Assembly: GCA_052400685.1 (NCBI GenBank)
Contig: JBQTGJ010000020.1
Reading direction: 5' to 3' (one strand)
DNA from: CAZHHH01 sp052400685
GTDB taxonomy: Bacteria > Bacteroidota > Bacteroidia > Bacteroidales > Marinilabiliaceae
Length of the DNA stretch: 64,000 nt
Part shown: positions 35,146 to 43,486 of the stretch, in pieces
Layout: each line of letters opens with the position of its first letter
Position numbering within the stretch: position 1 is the first letter of the stretch
Made by a program: the position numbers and the translations under genes
The notes under the pieces: generated by a model
Told to the model about the DNA's origin: nothing
Database searches by the model: none
The model's input: only the letters and a program-made list of their open reading frames with translations

Positions 35146-35245
35146 TTTGAGGCTGGGGCCCTTTCAGGGCGATAAAACAACGGGTGATCATACCACAAGG
35201 CGATGCCCTGGGCTAACGCTACAAGGCTTTCAGCCTTGATGGGGG
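35146..35245 (+). repeat. Dispersed repeat T (copy 2)
   Basis: Matches 7630-7718: CCCTTTCAGGGCGATAAAAC, ACAAGGCGATGCCCTG and AAGGCTTTCAGCCTTGAT. As at 7.7 kb, it is followed at once by R. Confidence 0.6.
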
Positions 35246-35282
35246 CTTGCAAGGAAAGGACAACCTCTGCGTTTGCTTACTT

Positions 35283-35655
35283 TTAAATCGGATATCTACG
35301 GGTGGCAACTCACTTTTGCCGGACTTCACAGGCCTTGAATTTGAGCTTTATATTTTAAACACTTGGTTGATGGACAGACTCTATTTAGTGTTTGTCTATA
35401 AAGTCAACTTCTGCGTTATGCTTGTCATAAAAACAGTCATTTACGAAAAGTAAACTCCTTGATTTTTATGACTTCACAGGCCTTGAATTTGAGCTTTATA
35501 TTTTAAACACTTGGTTGATGGACAGGCTCTATTTACATGAGCGGCCTTTTCAATGCGAAATTTCTGATTCGGGATGGGATTCCAGGGCGTTGCCGTTGGG
35601 CTGAAGTTATTTGCACTTTAAGTGCGGTGAGTGGCAAAAGTATGATTTTACGAAT
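35283..35655 (+). repeat. Repeats R, R and S, right flank of the motor locus
   Basis: The tail of one R (to about 35388), a full R (about 35392-35522), and block S (to 35655). The last 186 bases match 21931-22115 at the left flank almost exactly. The end overlaps the 3' end of the next gene. Confidence 0.75.
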
Positions 35656-36658
35656 GTAAAAAGAGTCTGCTTCTAAAGTGGAGCTTCTGCGTTGAACTGA
35701 CTTTTTTGTGATATCGGATTTTATTTTCTTCAATTACAATTGTGACGGTATTACAATGGCTTGGATACGTCACCGTAAAAGCTTGCAAGTCGATCAAATG
35801 AATGTGAGCCTGCTTGTTGTGGTAGAAACCACTGCATTCAATTATTCCTAAAGGCGAATAGCGCGTTACTTTAAGCAGCGACTTAACCGTTTCGATATGA
35901 AACCAGGAACCGGCTCCTTCACCTGCCAGCCATTGTGCATTTTCAGGTATGGAGGAATGTTTTTCGGGCTGTGGTAATGTCGATTTCAAAAACTCTCTAT
36001 GAGGTTTTAGAGACGGACAAACGGGTTGTATACCACTCAGGTTTTCAATAACCGTTTGATTTCCGAAGGCATGTACATTGTTCATCGGCGTTGGTGTGAG
36101 CGGGACCATGAAATTCAACCGGAAAAGCTGTTTAAAATTGAGTTTCCCTGCCCTCAACACCGAATTTACAAAACGGGAACAGTTGCTCCCCCTGTATCGG
36201 AAAGGGCCATAAGGAATAGGACTTTTAGCCTGTAATTGCAACGCTTTGGCATAAGCCTTTTTAAAATTGATTGGGGCATACGAGGCATGTAATTTCCCTT
36301 CGCCATGGCATGCCGGGTTTTGTTGAAGTTCAATCAATATCTCGTTGAAATTCAACAGCATTTTGCCATTCGTGGATATCCATGGTAAAGTGTGTACGGT
36401 TAAATCGGGGTCGGTAATTGCCCCACGTGCCCTTCCGTGCTGAAAGGGTGAATGATACCGCCCAAAATCGAAATAAAAACATTTTTTATGTTGACTGTCG
36501 ACCAATACCAGAGCGGCATGTCCGGCCTGGTAATAATTATTTTTGCTGATACCTATACCTGAAGTGATCCATTCGTACCAGCCCCCAGCCTGTTTACAGT
36601 ATGTTTCGGGCCAGGCAATGGCGATGGCAAATCCTGTTTGTTTATTATTCGTGGTCAT
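35648..36658 (-). CDS. DUF6695-like protein
   Basis: A soluble protein of 336 residues, resembling DUF6695 proteins of Bacteroidetes. Features are FAIAIAWPETYCKQAGGWYEW at the start, GHAALVLVDS, and RYRGSNCSRFVNSVLRAG near residue 175, whose Cys with an earlier GHAALV His suggests a papain/NlpC-like fold (inference). The last residues (QKLHFRSRLFLHS) are encoded by the R/S repeat, so the natural C terminus has probably been lost or replaced. It overlaps the NRDE gene by four bases. Confidence 0.65.
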   Translation of the reverse strand: MTTNNKQTGFAIAIAWPETYCKQAGGWYEWITSGIGISKNNYYQAGHAALVLVDSQHKKCFYFDFGRYHSPFQHGRARGAITDPDLTVHTLPWISTNGKMLLNFNEILIELQQNPACHGEGKLHASYAPINFKKAYAKALQLQAKSPIPYGPFRYRGSNCSRFVNSVLRAGKLNFKQLFRLNFMVPLTPTPMNNVHAFGNQTVIENLSGIQPVCPSLKPHREFLKSTLPQPEKHSSIPENAQWLAGEGAGSWFHIETVKSLLKVTRYSPLGIIECSGFYHNKQAHIHLIDLQAFTVTYPSHCNTVTIVIEENKIRYHKKVSSTQKLHFRSRLFLHS

Positions 36659-37374
36659 AGCTGAATCGTATGGTTGGTGTTTTTGATTAAATCGTAATAA
36701 CTCATTTCCAACTTACTGCCTTCATGAATTATTTGCGTGGTGCTAACTGTTTTTAATTCCCCCTCGCGCATCATGATCACATTAACCGTGCTATCGTTGG
36801 TGTGTTTACCGGAATGAAACTGAAGCAAACCAGAAGCCGTGGGGTGCATTTTGCTCTCTTTCAGAAACTGATTGAACCAAACTTTGCGCTCCTTTCGGTT
36901 GGCAGCGGAATACAATGTTACCGACGACCAAATGTAAGAGTGCCTGGTGTCAAGTTGCCTATTGTGTTTGTCATTCCCATCCCAAATCAATTCGCTGAAG
37001 GAGGTCATTTCATTGCCATCAAAATCGATAGTCAACAAGGTGAATGGTTCGGTATGTGCAAGCGCTTCAGCAGTGAGAAACTGATCGGGATTTAACCCGG
37101 ACCCGGCGGCATCAATTAATACTTTGCCCCTGCTGTGGGTGTGAAATGCTTGTTTGGTATGAGGTACGAAAGCGCCGTTGAGCAAACAAACCACACGTCC
37201 TTTATTGCTCATGGCAATCCACGAACCGCCGGCCACCGCATCTTTGGGATAGCAAAGAATGACATCGTCCCGGCGGTATTTGTGAGGGATAATGGTTTCA
37301 CGAAAAGCCTTCTCGTCGCGGTTCGAGGTAAGAACAAACCCCTGGGGTTGCGGTATGTATGTTACTGTGCACAT
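36655..37374 (-). CDS. NRDE (TANGO2-like) family protein
   Basis: A protein of 239 residues. It begins MCTVTYIP with Cys2 as the possible N-terminal nucleophile, and carries the defining SNRDE motif (VLTSNRDEKAF) followed by GGSWIAMSNKGRVVCLLNG. The family, including eukaryotic TANGO2, is of uncertain function, linked to haem or lipid handling. It overlaps both neighbours, so it belongs to the same operon as the DinB-like protein. Confidence 0.88.
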   Translation of the reverse strand: MCTVTYIPQPQGFVLTSNRDEKAFRETIIPHKYRRDDVILCYPKDAVAGGSWIAMSNKGRVVCLLNGAFVPHTKQAFHTHSRGKVLIDAAGSGLNPDQFLTAEALAHTEPFTLLTIDFDGNEMTSFSELIWDGNDKHNRQLDTRHSYIWSSVTLYSAANRKERKVWFNQFLKESKMHPTASGLLQFHSGKHTNDSTVNVIMMREGELKTVSTTQIIHEGSKLEMSYYDLIKNTNHTIQL

Positions 37375-37868
37375 GAGTTGTTGCGGTAACGAATGGTTGA
37401 ATAGGCCACGCCAAATTGTTCATCGACCAGTTGTATCCGGCCGGTGGCAATCAACCCGATTTTAATGATGGCCTGATGATGAATGCTGTGTTCTATGCAA
37501 TAGGCCAATTCACGTCCAACCGATGTAAAAATCCGGTTATCCATGATTTCATCGGTTGAGGCCTCGACTTCCATCAATATCCGGCTATTCAAATCGAGTG
37601 TATTTATACCCGCAATAATCCGGTTAATGGTTTCAATGGCGAAATGGGTGTTTTGAGCTATGCGGCCATCACGTTCACGGCGGTCGTAACTGATTACCCC
37701 GGTAAACGAACCCGAAACCAACAACAGATAAAACTCCAGAATATGGCGGTAATGCTCACCAATTGAGGCTCCGGACAGCACTTCGGGACGCGCCGAATAA
37801 TCATCGCTGTTCAATTTTTCTAACAAAATGCGCAATTGGTTAAGGTTGTGTTTGGCCGTTTCTATCAT
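37362..37868 (-). CDS. DinB-superfamily (four-helix, metal-binding) protein
   Basis: A protein of 168 residues. Helical, with GEHYRHILEFY (His33, His37 region) and IEHSIHHQAIIKIGL (late histidines), the metal triad pattern of the DinB/YfiT fold. Many such proteins are thiol-dependent transferases. It is unrelated to DNA polymerase IV despite the name. The position in a redox gene string fits a thiol role, which is inference. Confidence 0.78.
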   Translation of the reverse strand: MIETAKHNLNQLRILLEKLNSDDYSARPEVLSGASIGEHYRHILEFYLLLVSGSFTGVISYDRRERDGRIAQNTHFAIETINRIIAGINTLDLNSRILMEVEASTDEIMDNRIFTSVGRELAYCIEHSIHHQAIIKIGLIATGRIQLVDEQFGVAYSTIRYRNNSCAQ

Positions 37869-37874
37869 GGCTAA

Positions 37875-38462
37875 CTATTTAACAGCGTGTAACTTTTTAA
37901 AAGGATTCTCAATTCCGGCGAATCCTAACAATTCATTGTAATCAACATGATCGTCGAGATGCTTACCGTAATGAGCTTTCACAATTTTAAAATTTTCGTC
38001 GATAAAGAAATCGGCAGGTAAAAGGGACATGCTGGCATCTTTATCCTTTTCGGCGGGTAAGCCTAATTCTTTGGCTTCGCGATTGGCTGTTTTCATATCG
38101 GCTGAAAGCATGGTACGAACAACGCCCATCATGGATGTTCCCACCCCGTATTGGTCGTAAATTTCCTTCTTCGGATCGCCAATCAAGGGCCACGGACTAA
38201 TTCCACGGTGAAAAGCACTTTTCTTCAACGTTTCGGCCGGGCTTTCGAACAAAAACAACAACTGAACATCCTTCTGTTTAAAACTGATATTGTTCAGCAT
38301 AATTTGGTGCACCCGCCGGTTACAAAACGGACAATTTACGTTGCGAAAAAAGCCTATTGCGATTTTCTTTCCTTTGAAATCGGACAGACGTACTTGTTTT
38401 CCATAAATATCGACCGCTTTGAAATCGGGGGCTGTTTGACCTGCTTGAATCTTCATAATCAT
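37875..38462 (-). CDS. Peroxiredoxin-like (AhpC/TSA) protein
   Basis: A protein of 195 residues, thioredoxin fold. AGQTAPDFKAVDIYGKQV opens the domain and GFFRNVNCPFCNRRVHQIM holds the CxxC-type active site; the usual peroxiredoxin T-x-x-C is replaced by N-C-P-F-C, so it may be a disulfide reductase-like variant. It has no signal peptide. Six bases separate it from the DinB-like gene. The start at 38462 (MIMKIQ) or two codons later is equally possible. Confidence 0.82.
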   Translation of the reverse strand: MIMKIQAGQTAPDFKAVDIYGKQVRLSDFKGKKIAIGFFRNVNCPFCNRRVHQIMLNNISFKQKDVQLLFLFESPAETLKKSAFHRGISPWPLIGDPKKEIYDQYGVGTSMMGVVRTMLSADMKTANREAKELGLPAEKDKDASMSLLPADFFIDENFKIVKAHYGKHLDDHVDYNELLGFAGIENPFKKLHAVK

Positions 38463-38551
38463 CTATTTTTAAGAGCTATTTTATCTATTTTAAAAGAATA
38501 GACGGAGAAAGTTTAATTCCTGACAAGGAAGAAAACGTCCCCTAAATTCCA

Positions 38552-38992
38552 CTACTTGTAAAAAAAGCCGTAAACAAAAGGATAAATTTTACAAGCCACA
38601 CAAAAGCCGAACGCTGCCTCCAGAAATGAAAAGAGGCCAAGCACTCCGGCAACGGCCAAAGCCAAAGTGTTTAATCCAAATAATGTTGCCACCAAAACCA
38701 CACTGGTAAGGAGCAGACCTATGCGGGCTGCAAATATTTTAGGACCGGCGTTGATCAATTGTACCTCTACCGGCAGCAACTTCACAATTTGTTTTGATGT
38801 GATACCCACCAGACTATATTGTGCCAAGCTGGAGCCTCTTAACAGAAAGTCGATAACCATAAACGCCATAAACCATAAAGAACCGGTATAAGCAAAAACG
38901 ATTAGGAAAAGAACCGTAAATGCGGCGTTGATCCTGGCCACTTGTTCGTTTATTTTTCGTTCGGATATGGGGCAAAATGCGTATGTCTTCAT
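38552..38992 (-). CDS. DUF4395 membrane protein
   Basis: A protein of 146 residues with four helices (about 22-40, 42-55, 92-108, 110-127) and the family end AFGFCVACKIYPFVYGFFY. CPISERKINEQVARINAAF at the start is also conserved. The paired cysteines (FCVAC) suggest a redox role; DUF4395 proteins are often next to thioredoxins and rhodaneses, as here. Confidence 0.85.
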   Translation of the reverse strand: MKTYAFCPISERKINEQVARINAAFTVLFLIVFAYTGSLWFMAFMVIDFLLRGSSLAQYSLVGITSKQIVKLLPVEVQLINAGPKIFAARIGLLLTSVVLVATLFGLNTLALAVAGVLGLFSFLEAAFGFCVACKIYPFVYGFFYK

Positions 38993-39082
38993 ATTTCAAT
39001 TTTATTTGTTTGGGGAATAGACGTGCCACTTTGTCGAACCTGACAAAAAAATATTCTTTTAATTTTTAATGGGCTGTGAGCT

Positions 39083-39517
39083 CTATTTCACCGATTGCCC
39101 CAGATCTAAAAATTGCTCAGGAGTATGGTAACCCATGGACTTTTTCACCACTTTGCCATCGCCATTAATGAATAGTAAAGTTGGATAAGCCGTGACCTGA
39201 TAATCACGTGCTAAAGAAATCCCCTCCCCTTTTTCACCGTCGAGGGCTACATTTATAAAACGATTGTTGTATAAACTGCCAACTTCTGCATTCGTAAAGG
39301 TGTTTGCCTTCAGCATTTTGCAAGGAGGACACCAGCTGGCCGAGATATCGAGAAAAATTAGTTTGTTTTCTTTTTTTGCCAATTCAAGCGCCTCGTTCCA
39401 AGTCCCCTGATGAAAATTGATGCCTTTGGCTTCTTCTTTCCCGGCGGCACTCATCTGAAGCGAGACCGCAAAAATAAAGATGAAAAGCCCTGATGCTATT
39501 TTTTTCAACTTGTTCAT
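39083..39517 (-). CDS. Periplasmic thioredoxin-family protein
   Basis: A protein of 144 residues from the ATG at 39517 (MNKLKKIASG). The frame is open upstream to 39670, but that part overlaps the YceI gene and has no signal. A Sec signal peptide (to AAGKE) is followed by a thioredoxin domain with ISASWCPPCKMLKANTF as active site and cis-Pro in VTAYPTLLF. It probably reduces or isomerises exported proteins. Confidence 0.88.
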   Translation of the reverse strand: MNKLKKIASGLFIFIFAVSLQMSAAGKEEAKGINFHQGTWNEALELAKKENKLIFLDISASWCPPCKMLKANTFTNAEVGSLYNNRFINVALDGEKGEGISLARDYQVTAYPTLLFINGDGKVVKKSMGYHTPEQFLDLGQSVK

Positions 39518-39548
39518 TGTATTCTGATCTTTTAGATTAGTAAACTTT

Positions 39549-40121
39549 CTATTGTTGATATTCGGAATGAACAGTAACTTCAACGGTCCTGGCAATATTC
39601 GATGCAGGTTTGCCACCAACGAAGGTGATTCCATAATCGGCCAATGTAATGTTGAATTTACCTGATACACTTACCGTGTTGCCTTTGACCGTGATAGTAG
39701 CAGATTCATTTATCGGATTTGTTTTCCCTTTAATGGTCAGGTCGCCTGTTACTTTTGCCTGATAGATGCCATCTTTTGAGAAGTCAATTTCTGTAATATT
39801 GGTGATTTTTCCTTTTAGCTTTGCCGTTGGAAATGCTTTGGTGTCAAGAAACTTACCGCTATTGAAATGCTTTTGCATCAACGCCTTTTCAAATTCGAAA
39901 CTTTGCATGGGCACTGAAAAAATGCTCTCGCCGGTTGCTGTGCTTAAGGTACTCACCGAAGCGAAATTGTTGGCTTCAATGTTTTCGGCCGGTGTGGTCG
40001 AAAAGAATCTGATATGCGTTTTGGTCGATTTCAGTTTTGCAGTCGCCTGTGCAAACGTAGTTGTGACCGCACTAAGGAGTATAATACTCAGTATTAAGCT
40101 AATTCGTTTCATGATATTCAT
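39549..40121 (-). CDS. YceI-family periplasmic protein
   Basis: A protein of 190 residues. Signal peptide to TTFAQA, then a lipocalin-like YceI barrel: THIRFFSTTPAENIEANN, VPMQSFEFEKALMQKHFNS and ISG-type DLTIKGKTNPI. The family binds isoprenoid lipids such as ubiquinone-like molecules. It is located in the redox operon just before the thioredoxin. Confidence 0.88.
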   Translation of the reverse strand: MNIMKRISLILSIILLSAVTTTFAQATAKLKSTKTHIRFFSTTPAENIEANNFASVSTLSTATGESIFSVPMQSFEFEKALMQKHFNSGKFLDTKAFPTAKLKGKITNITEIDFSKDGIYQAKVTGDLTIKGKTNPINESATITVKGNTVSVSGKFNITLADYGITFVGGKPASNIARTVEVTVHSEYQQ

Positions 40122-40157
40122 TTTTAAATGGTTATTACTTTAATCTGTTTTCAAGTT

Positions 40158-40619
40158 TTAAATGACCAGTGTGCAATTGTTGAGAACAACATCCTGATAT
40201 AATTCCATGTCAGTATCGTAGGATGCGCCGGCATTGATTACCCCTTTCACAGTAACGGTTGCTCCAGGGGAAAGCGCGACAACATCGCCACTGAATGTGC
40301 AGCTAACACCAGCCTTATCGTTTTTACCTTGGAGGATAATAACTTTCTTACCCGAAAAATCTTCGGCAATTTTGTGGATGGTACCGGTTACTTCCATAAT
40401 TTTGGAGTCGCCATCGGATGCCAGATATTTTTCATTGGCCGCATCTGCATTTTCAAGATATTCGGCAACCAAAGCCTTAGCCGTTATCTGGTAATCGGTT
40501 TTAGCAGATTGTACATTGCGATGTGGCATATTAAACAGGTAGAAGCCTGTTGCCCCGGCAATTATAATTCCGGCAACAGCAGTTATGATTCCAATTCGTA
40601 TAATCTTTCTTCGTTTCAT
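40158..40619 (-). CDS. Membrane-anchored OB-fold (tRNA_anti-like) protein
   Basis: A protein of 153 residues with an N-terminal membrane anchor (8-30) and a domain with EVTGTIHKIAEDFSGKKVII, VSCTFSGDV and ATVTVKGVI, the pattern of tRNA_anti-like proteins (OB fold), often found with YceI genes in Bacteroidetes. No enzymatic motif is present. Confidence 0.78.
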   Translation of the reverse strand: MKRRKIIRIGIITAVAGIIIAGATGFYLFNMPHRNVQSAKTDYQITAKALVAEYLENADAANEKYLASDGDSKIMEVTGTIHKIAEDFSGKKVIILQGKNDKAGVSCTFSGDVVALSPGATVTVKGVINAGASYDTDMELYQDVVLNNCTLVI

Positions 40620-40745
40620 GTTCGTTTAATTTATTTTGTACCCAAACAGTCGGGGAAAAAGAAAAACCTGACATTTAAAATGATTTGTCCTGAAATATTT
40701 TCAGATGTATAGACGGCGTTTGCTTTCGATCCTGACAAAAGAAGT

Positions 40746-41054
40746 TTATAATTTTTCGAACGCCGATATCAGGAGTTCTTTTTTGACCAATCCATAGTGA
40801 CTAATGAGCATGCGTCCTTCTTTGTAAATAACCAAATTAGGCACAGTTGCCAACTTCAGCTCTTTCACCAGCTTGTTGCTGGCATCGACGTTTATTTTCA
40901 CAATGGTGATCAAATCCTTATACTCCGACCTCAGGCTGTCGATCATGGGCATCATTTGTCGGCAAGGCGCACACCACGGGGCGTAGAAGTCGAGATAGGA
41001 AACAACCAATGAAGCATCAGGAATGGCGCTATCAGTTAGCCCCGCCGTTTTCAA
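40746..41054 (-). CDS. Thioredoxin-like protein, start uncertain
   Basis: A thioredoxin domain of 102 residues with YAPWCAPCRQMMPMID and cis-Pro in LATVPNLVIYK. There is no ATG at the start of the frame; the first usable codon is TTG at 41054. The in-frame sequence upstream (FAPEAYNEDKYLNALKTAG) still reads like protein up to a stop at about 41098, so the N terminus, perhaps with a signal peptide, may have been lost. It may be a 5'-truncated gene. Confidence 0.7.
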   Translation of the reverse strand: MKTAGLTDSAIPDASLVVSYLDFYAPWCAPCRQMMPMIDSLRSEYKDLITIVKINVDASNKLVKELKLATVPNLVIYKEGRMLISHYGLVKKELLISAFEKL

Positions 41055-41145
41055 AGCATTGAGGTATTTATCTTCGTTGTATGCTTCGGGTGCAAATTAA
41101 TTAACGTAACAGTTTATTCTTCGTAGAAAATGACTTTAATGCGGC

Positions 41146-41412
41146 TCATCTTAGCGTCTTTTCGGTGATTTGTTCAGGGCATTTACCGCGGTTGGCCAAT
41201 ATTGAAGAGTACAGCGAAACACAAAAGGGAACGAAAAATGTGAGCAGGACTTTGTAAAAATACAGTCCGGTAAATGATAGTCTGAAAAGTTGGGGATTAT
41301 TGATTAAATTAAGGATAATACCCACAATAACAGCCACGCTGATCGCCCTTTTAAACGATGCTTCAGTAATCAAACGTTTTTTTAAAATTGTTGTTGTCGA
41401 AGTTGTCCCCAT
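41146..41412 (-). CDS. NrtS-like small membrane protein
   Basis: A protein of 88 residues with two helices. FKRAISVAVIVGIILNLINN and LLTFFVPFCVSLYSSI match NrtS, a small protein linked to nitrate/nitrite transport in some bacteria. It lies one base from the anti-sigma-like gene. Confidence 0.75.
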   Translation of the reverse strand: MGTTSTTTILKKRLITEASFKRAISVAVIVGIILNLINNPQLFRLSFTGLYFYKVLLTFFVPFCVSLYSSILANRGKCPEQITEKTLR

Positions 41413-41413
41413 T

Positions 41414-41677
41414 TTATTCTGTTTTAAGCTTCCTAATAATTTCCTGTTTCAGCTTTGATACATCAACCTGAATAGCTTGATTTTTCAGATGTTTCTGAAT
41501 GCCATGCTCTAAAACAGTACTTTGTTTCTCGTAGTCAGCGCAAGCCTTACACATCGATTTGTGTATTTTTAGTTGCAATCGCTCTGAAAACGAAAGCTTA
41601 AAATGGAATTGTTTTTCGATCAACTCAGTTGCCCTGAGACAAGACAAAAAGAGCAGGTGCATTATTTTCGTCATCAT
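41414..41677 (-). CDS. Small zinc-finger anti-sigma-like protein
   Basis: A protein of 87 residues: LSCLRATELIEKQFHFKLSF, then LKIHKSMCKACADYEKQS. The His-x3-Cys-x2-Cys arrangement is the zinc-binding core of anti-sigma factors of the ZAS type. It has no membrane helix. It lies 12 bases after the ECF sigma gene and probably binds that sigma factor in a redox-sensitive manner (inference). Confidence 0.75.
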   Translation of the reverse strand: MMTKIMHLLFLSCLRATELIEKQFHFKLSFSERLQLKIHKSMCKACADYEKQSTVLEHGIQKHLKNQAIQVDVSKLKQEIIRKLKTE

Positions 41678-41689
41678 AGTTTTTCAATT

Positions 41690-42241
41690 TTAATTGTACC
41701 AGTTCTTTTCAACACAATCACGCAACTGAAGTTTAGCCCTGTGTACTATCTGCCAAAAATTGGACGGCGTGATTCCCAATTCCTGACAAATTTCTTCGCT
41801 ATTTTTTTCCATCAGGTATTTCAATTTAACCGAAGTGTTCCACTTTTCAGGTAAAGCATCCAGACACTTTTTTAATACTTGCTGAAATTCAGAGTCATCG
41901 AGCAGGTGCTCTTCAGCGTCGATGTGCCAGTCGTTTGGCTTTCGTTGCTCCTGCCAGCCTCCATCGTGTTCAAAGAAGCTGGAAAAAGATTGATCATCAA
42001 CAGATACGGTTTGGTGCACCTTTTTACGGTAATGATCGATGATTTTGTGATTTAGAATACTAAAGAGCCACGTTTTAGGAGAACTCTCTCCTTTAAATGA
42101 GTCCATTTTTTCGGTGGCCGAAAGGAAGGTATCCTGAACTAAGTCCATGGCCAGCTCACTGTTTGAAACCTTGTACAACGCCCATTTATAAAGGTCGGTA
42201 GTGTAGTTTTCTACCCATGTTGTTAGTAGATTAGTTGGCAT
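41690..42241 (-). CDS. ECF sigma-70 factor
   Basis: A protein of 183 residues. Region 2 shows ELAMDLVQDTFLSATEKMDSF and SPKTWLFSILNHKIIDHYRK; region 4 shows WNTSVKLKYLMEKNSEEICQ, ELGITPSNFWQIVHRAKLQL. It heads the minus-strand gene string down to about 35.6 kb and, with its anti-sigma neighbour, probably controls these redox genes. Confidence 0.92.
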   Translation of the reverse strand: MPTNLLTTWVENYTTDLYKWALYKVSNSELAMDLVQDTFLSATEKMDSFKGESSPKTWLFSILNHKIIDHYRKKVHQTVSVDDQSFSSFFEHDGGWQEQRKPNDWHIDAEEHLLDDSEFQQVLKKCLDALPEKWNTSVKLKYLMEKNSEEICQELGITPSNFWQIVHRAKLQLRDCVEKNWYN

Positions 42242-42557
42242 GGTTCATTTTTTATTTTTAATTATTCAACTTTTATTGTAAACTTTTACCCCTTCTATGC
42301 GGATAAAAAAGTGGAACAGTTTATTTATAAATTTTCATCCCTATTGTCCGTAAAAAATAAGCTCTTCATTTAAGTGTTCAGGCCGCACTGGCTTTTTAAC
42401 GGCAATTCCTTGAGGTGGAAAGCAACCCTAAGGTAACTCAAAATTTTTGAACTCACTCGCATTAAAGTTGGGTTTTAATCGATTCCGAAGGGATGAAATA
42501 ATGGTAGCAAATCGGACAACAAATTTATATAAATCCGGAAGTGGAGATATAATCAAT
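42242..42557 (-). repeat. Degenerate, internally deleted MITE copy
   Basis: From about 42345, CTATTGTCCGTAAAAAATAAG and TTTAAGTGTTCAGGCCGCAC match the left end of the 315-bp MITE, then jump to AACGGCAATTCCTTGAGGTG from its right part. The terminal ACCGGAC end is missing. The rest of the stretch shows no gene. Confidence 0.55.
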
Positions 42558-43011
42558 CTATTCAATCAAATAAATATTTTTCATTGTATTCAATTCAAAT
42601 TTAAACAATTTCAAATATTCTTCTCTAAATGAATTTATTTTATGATGTTCGTCCTGATTCAAAATATAGTTGTAGACATTCTCTATTTGTGAATGAGAAT
42701 ATGGAAAAGCTCCGTAACCCTCCTGCCAAAAAAATTTTCTTTCACCAATTTTCTATTATGAATAAAATTAGATGCATTATTATTTATGTCTCGCACCAAG
42801 TCTTAAATAGCAATAGATGGTTTTAAACCAATAAAAGCATGAATATGATCAGCGATGCCATTTACAATAATTGTTTTTTAACCTTTGTCTTTTATAATGC
42901 CCGAAATGTATTTATGCAATTCATTGCGCCATAATCTGGAAATCAGATTTCCTCTGCCTTTTACGGCAAAAACAACTTGAATATAAATTGGTGAGAATGT
43001 TCCAGACATAT
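42558..43011 (-). pseudogene. REP-associated tyrosine transposase (IS200-like Y1), dead
   Basis: The frame from ATG 43011 reads MSGTFSPIYIQVVFAVKGRG, NELHKYISGIIKDKG-stop, then NGIADHIHAFIGLKPSIAI-stop, DLVRDINNNASNFIHN. After a frameshift near 42745 it continues FFWQEGYGAFPYSHSQIENV, YNYILNQDEHHKINSFREEY, with a stop at 42558. The HUH motif (HIH) and catalytic Tyr region are recognisable, but two stops and one frameshift inactivate it. Such transposases process REP-like repeats, of which this window has several families. Confidence 0.82.
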
Positions 43012-43059
43012 ATTCATTTTTTATTTCACCCCTTCGGCGTTGGGTTAATCAATATTTAT

Positions 43060-43374
43060 CACTATTGTCCGGTAAAAAATATATTCTCCATTTAAGTGCT
43101 CAAGCCGCACCGGCTTTTACTTTTTTTCTACAGCAAAAAAAAGTAAACAAAAAATGCCGCCGCTGCAAGTAATTTCCTAAAAATCAATTTCATTGTCTAA
43201 AATCCGGGAACTCGCTTCGCTCAAACAGCCCGGATTTCTTTACGCCAATAAAATTGATTTTCTTAACGGAAATTTCTTGAGGCGGAAAGCAACCCCAATA
43301 TCTCCTAAAATCTCTGACTATCACATTGGATCTGGGTTCTAATCATTTCTCTAAATTTTTACCGGACACCAATG
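43060..43374 (+). mobile_element. 315-bp MITE, copy 1, with 9-bp target duplication
   Basis: Ends CACTATTGTCCGGTAAAAA and TTTTTACCGGACACCAATG form terminal inverted repeats (16 of 19). AATATTTAT flanks both sides (43051-43059 and 43375-43383). It contains an inner hairpin (AATCCGGGAA ... CCCGGATT) and no gene. Close copy at 62647. Confidence 0.82.
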
Positions 43375-43486
43375 AATATTTATATTCTTCTATAATCATA
43401 TCATCCCTTCGGCGTTTGTGGATACTTTTATCATAGGACAATCATCATATTTCCCTTTCGGAGACTGATTTTCTATTCTTTATTGA
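43375..43486. other. Intergenic
   Basis: Contains CATCCCTTCGGCG, also found left of the MITE (43028-43038) and, inverted, at 42486. No gene. Confidence 0.3.

Noticed and set aside
35247..35453. Plus-strand frame of 68 codons (also 21850-22065)
   Set aside because: Both are translations of repeat R; the peptide similarity reflects repeat identity only.
37362..37868. Linking the DinB-like protein to DNA polymerase IV at 8 kb
   Set aside because: The names coincide but the folds are unrelated; this one is a metal-binding helical bundle.
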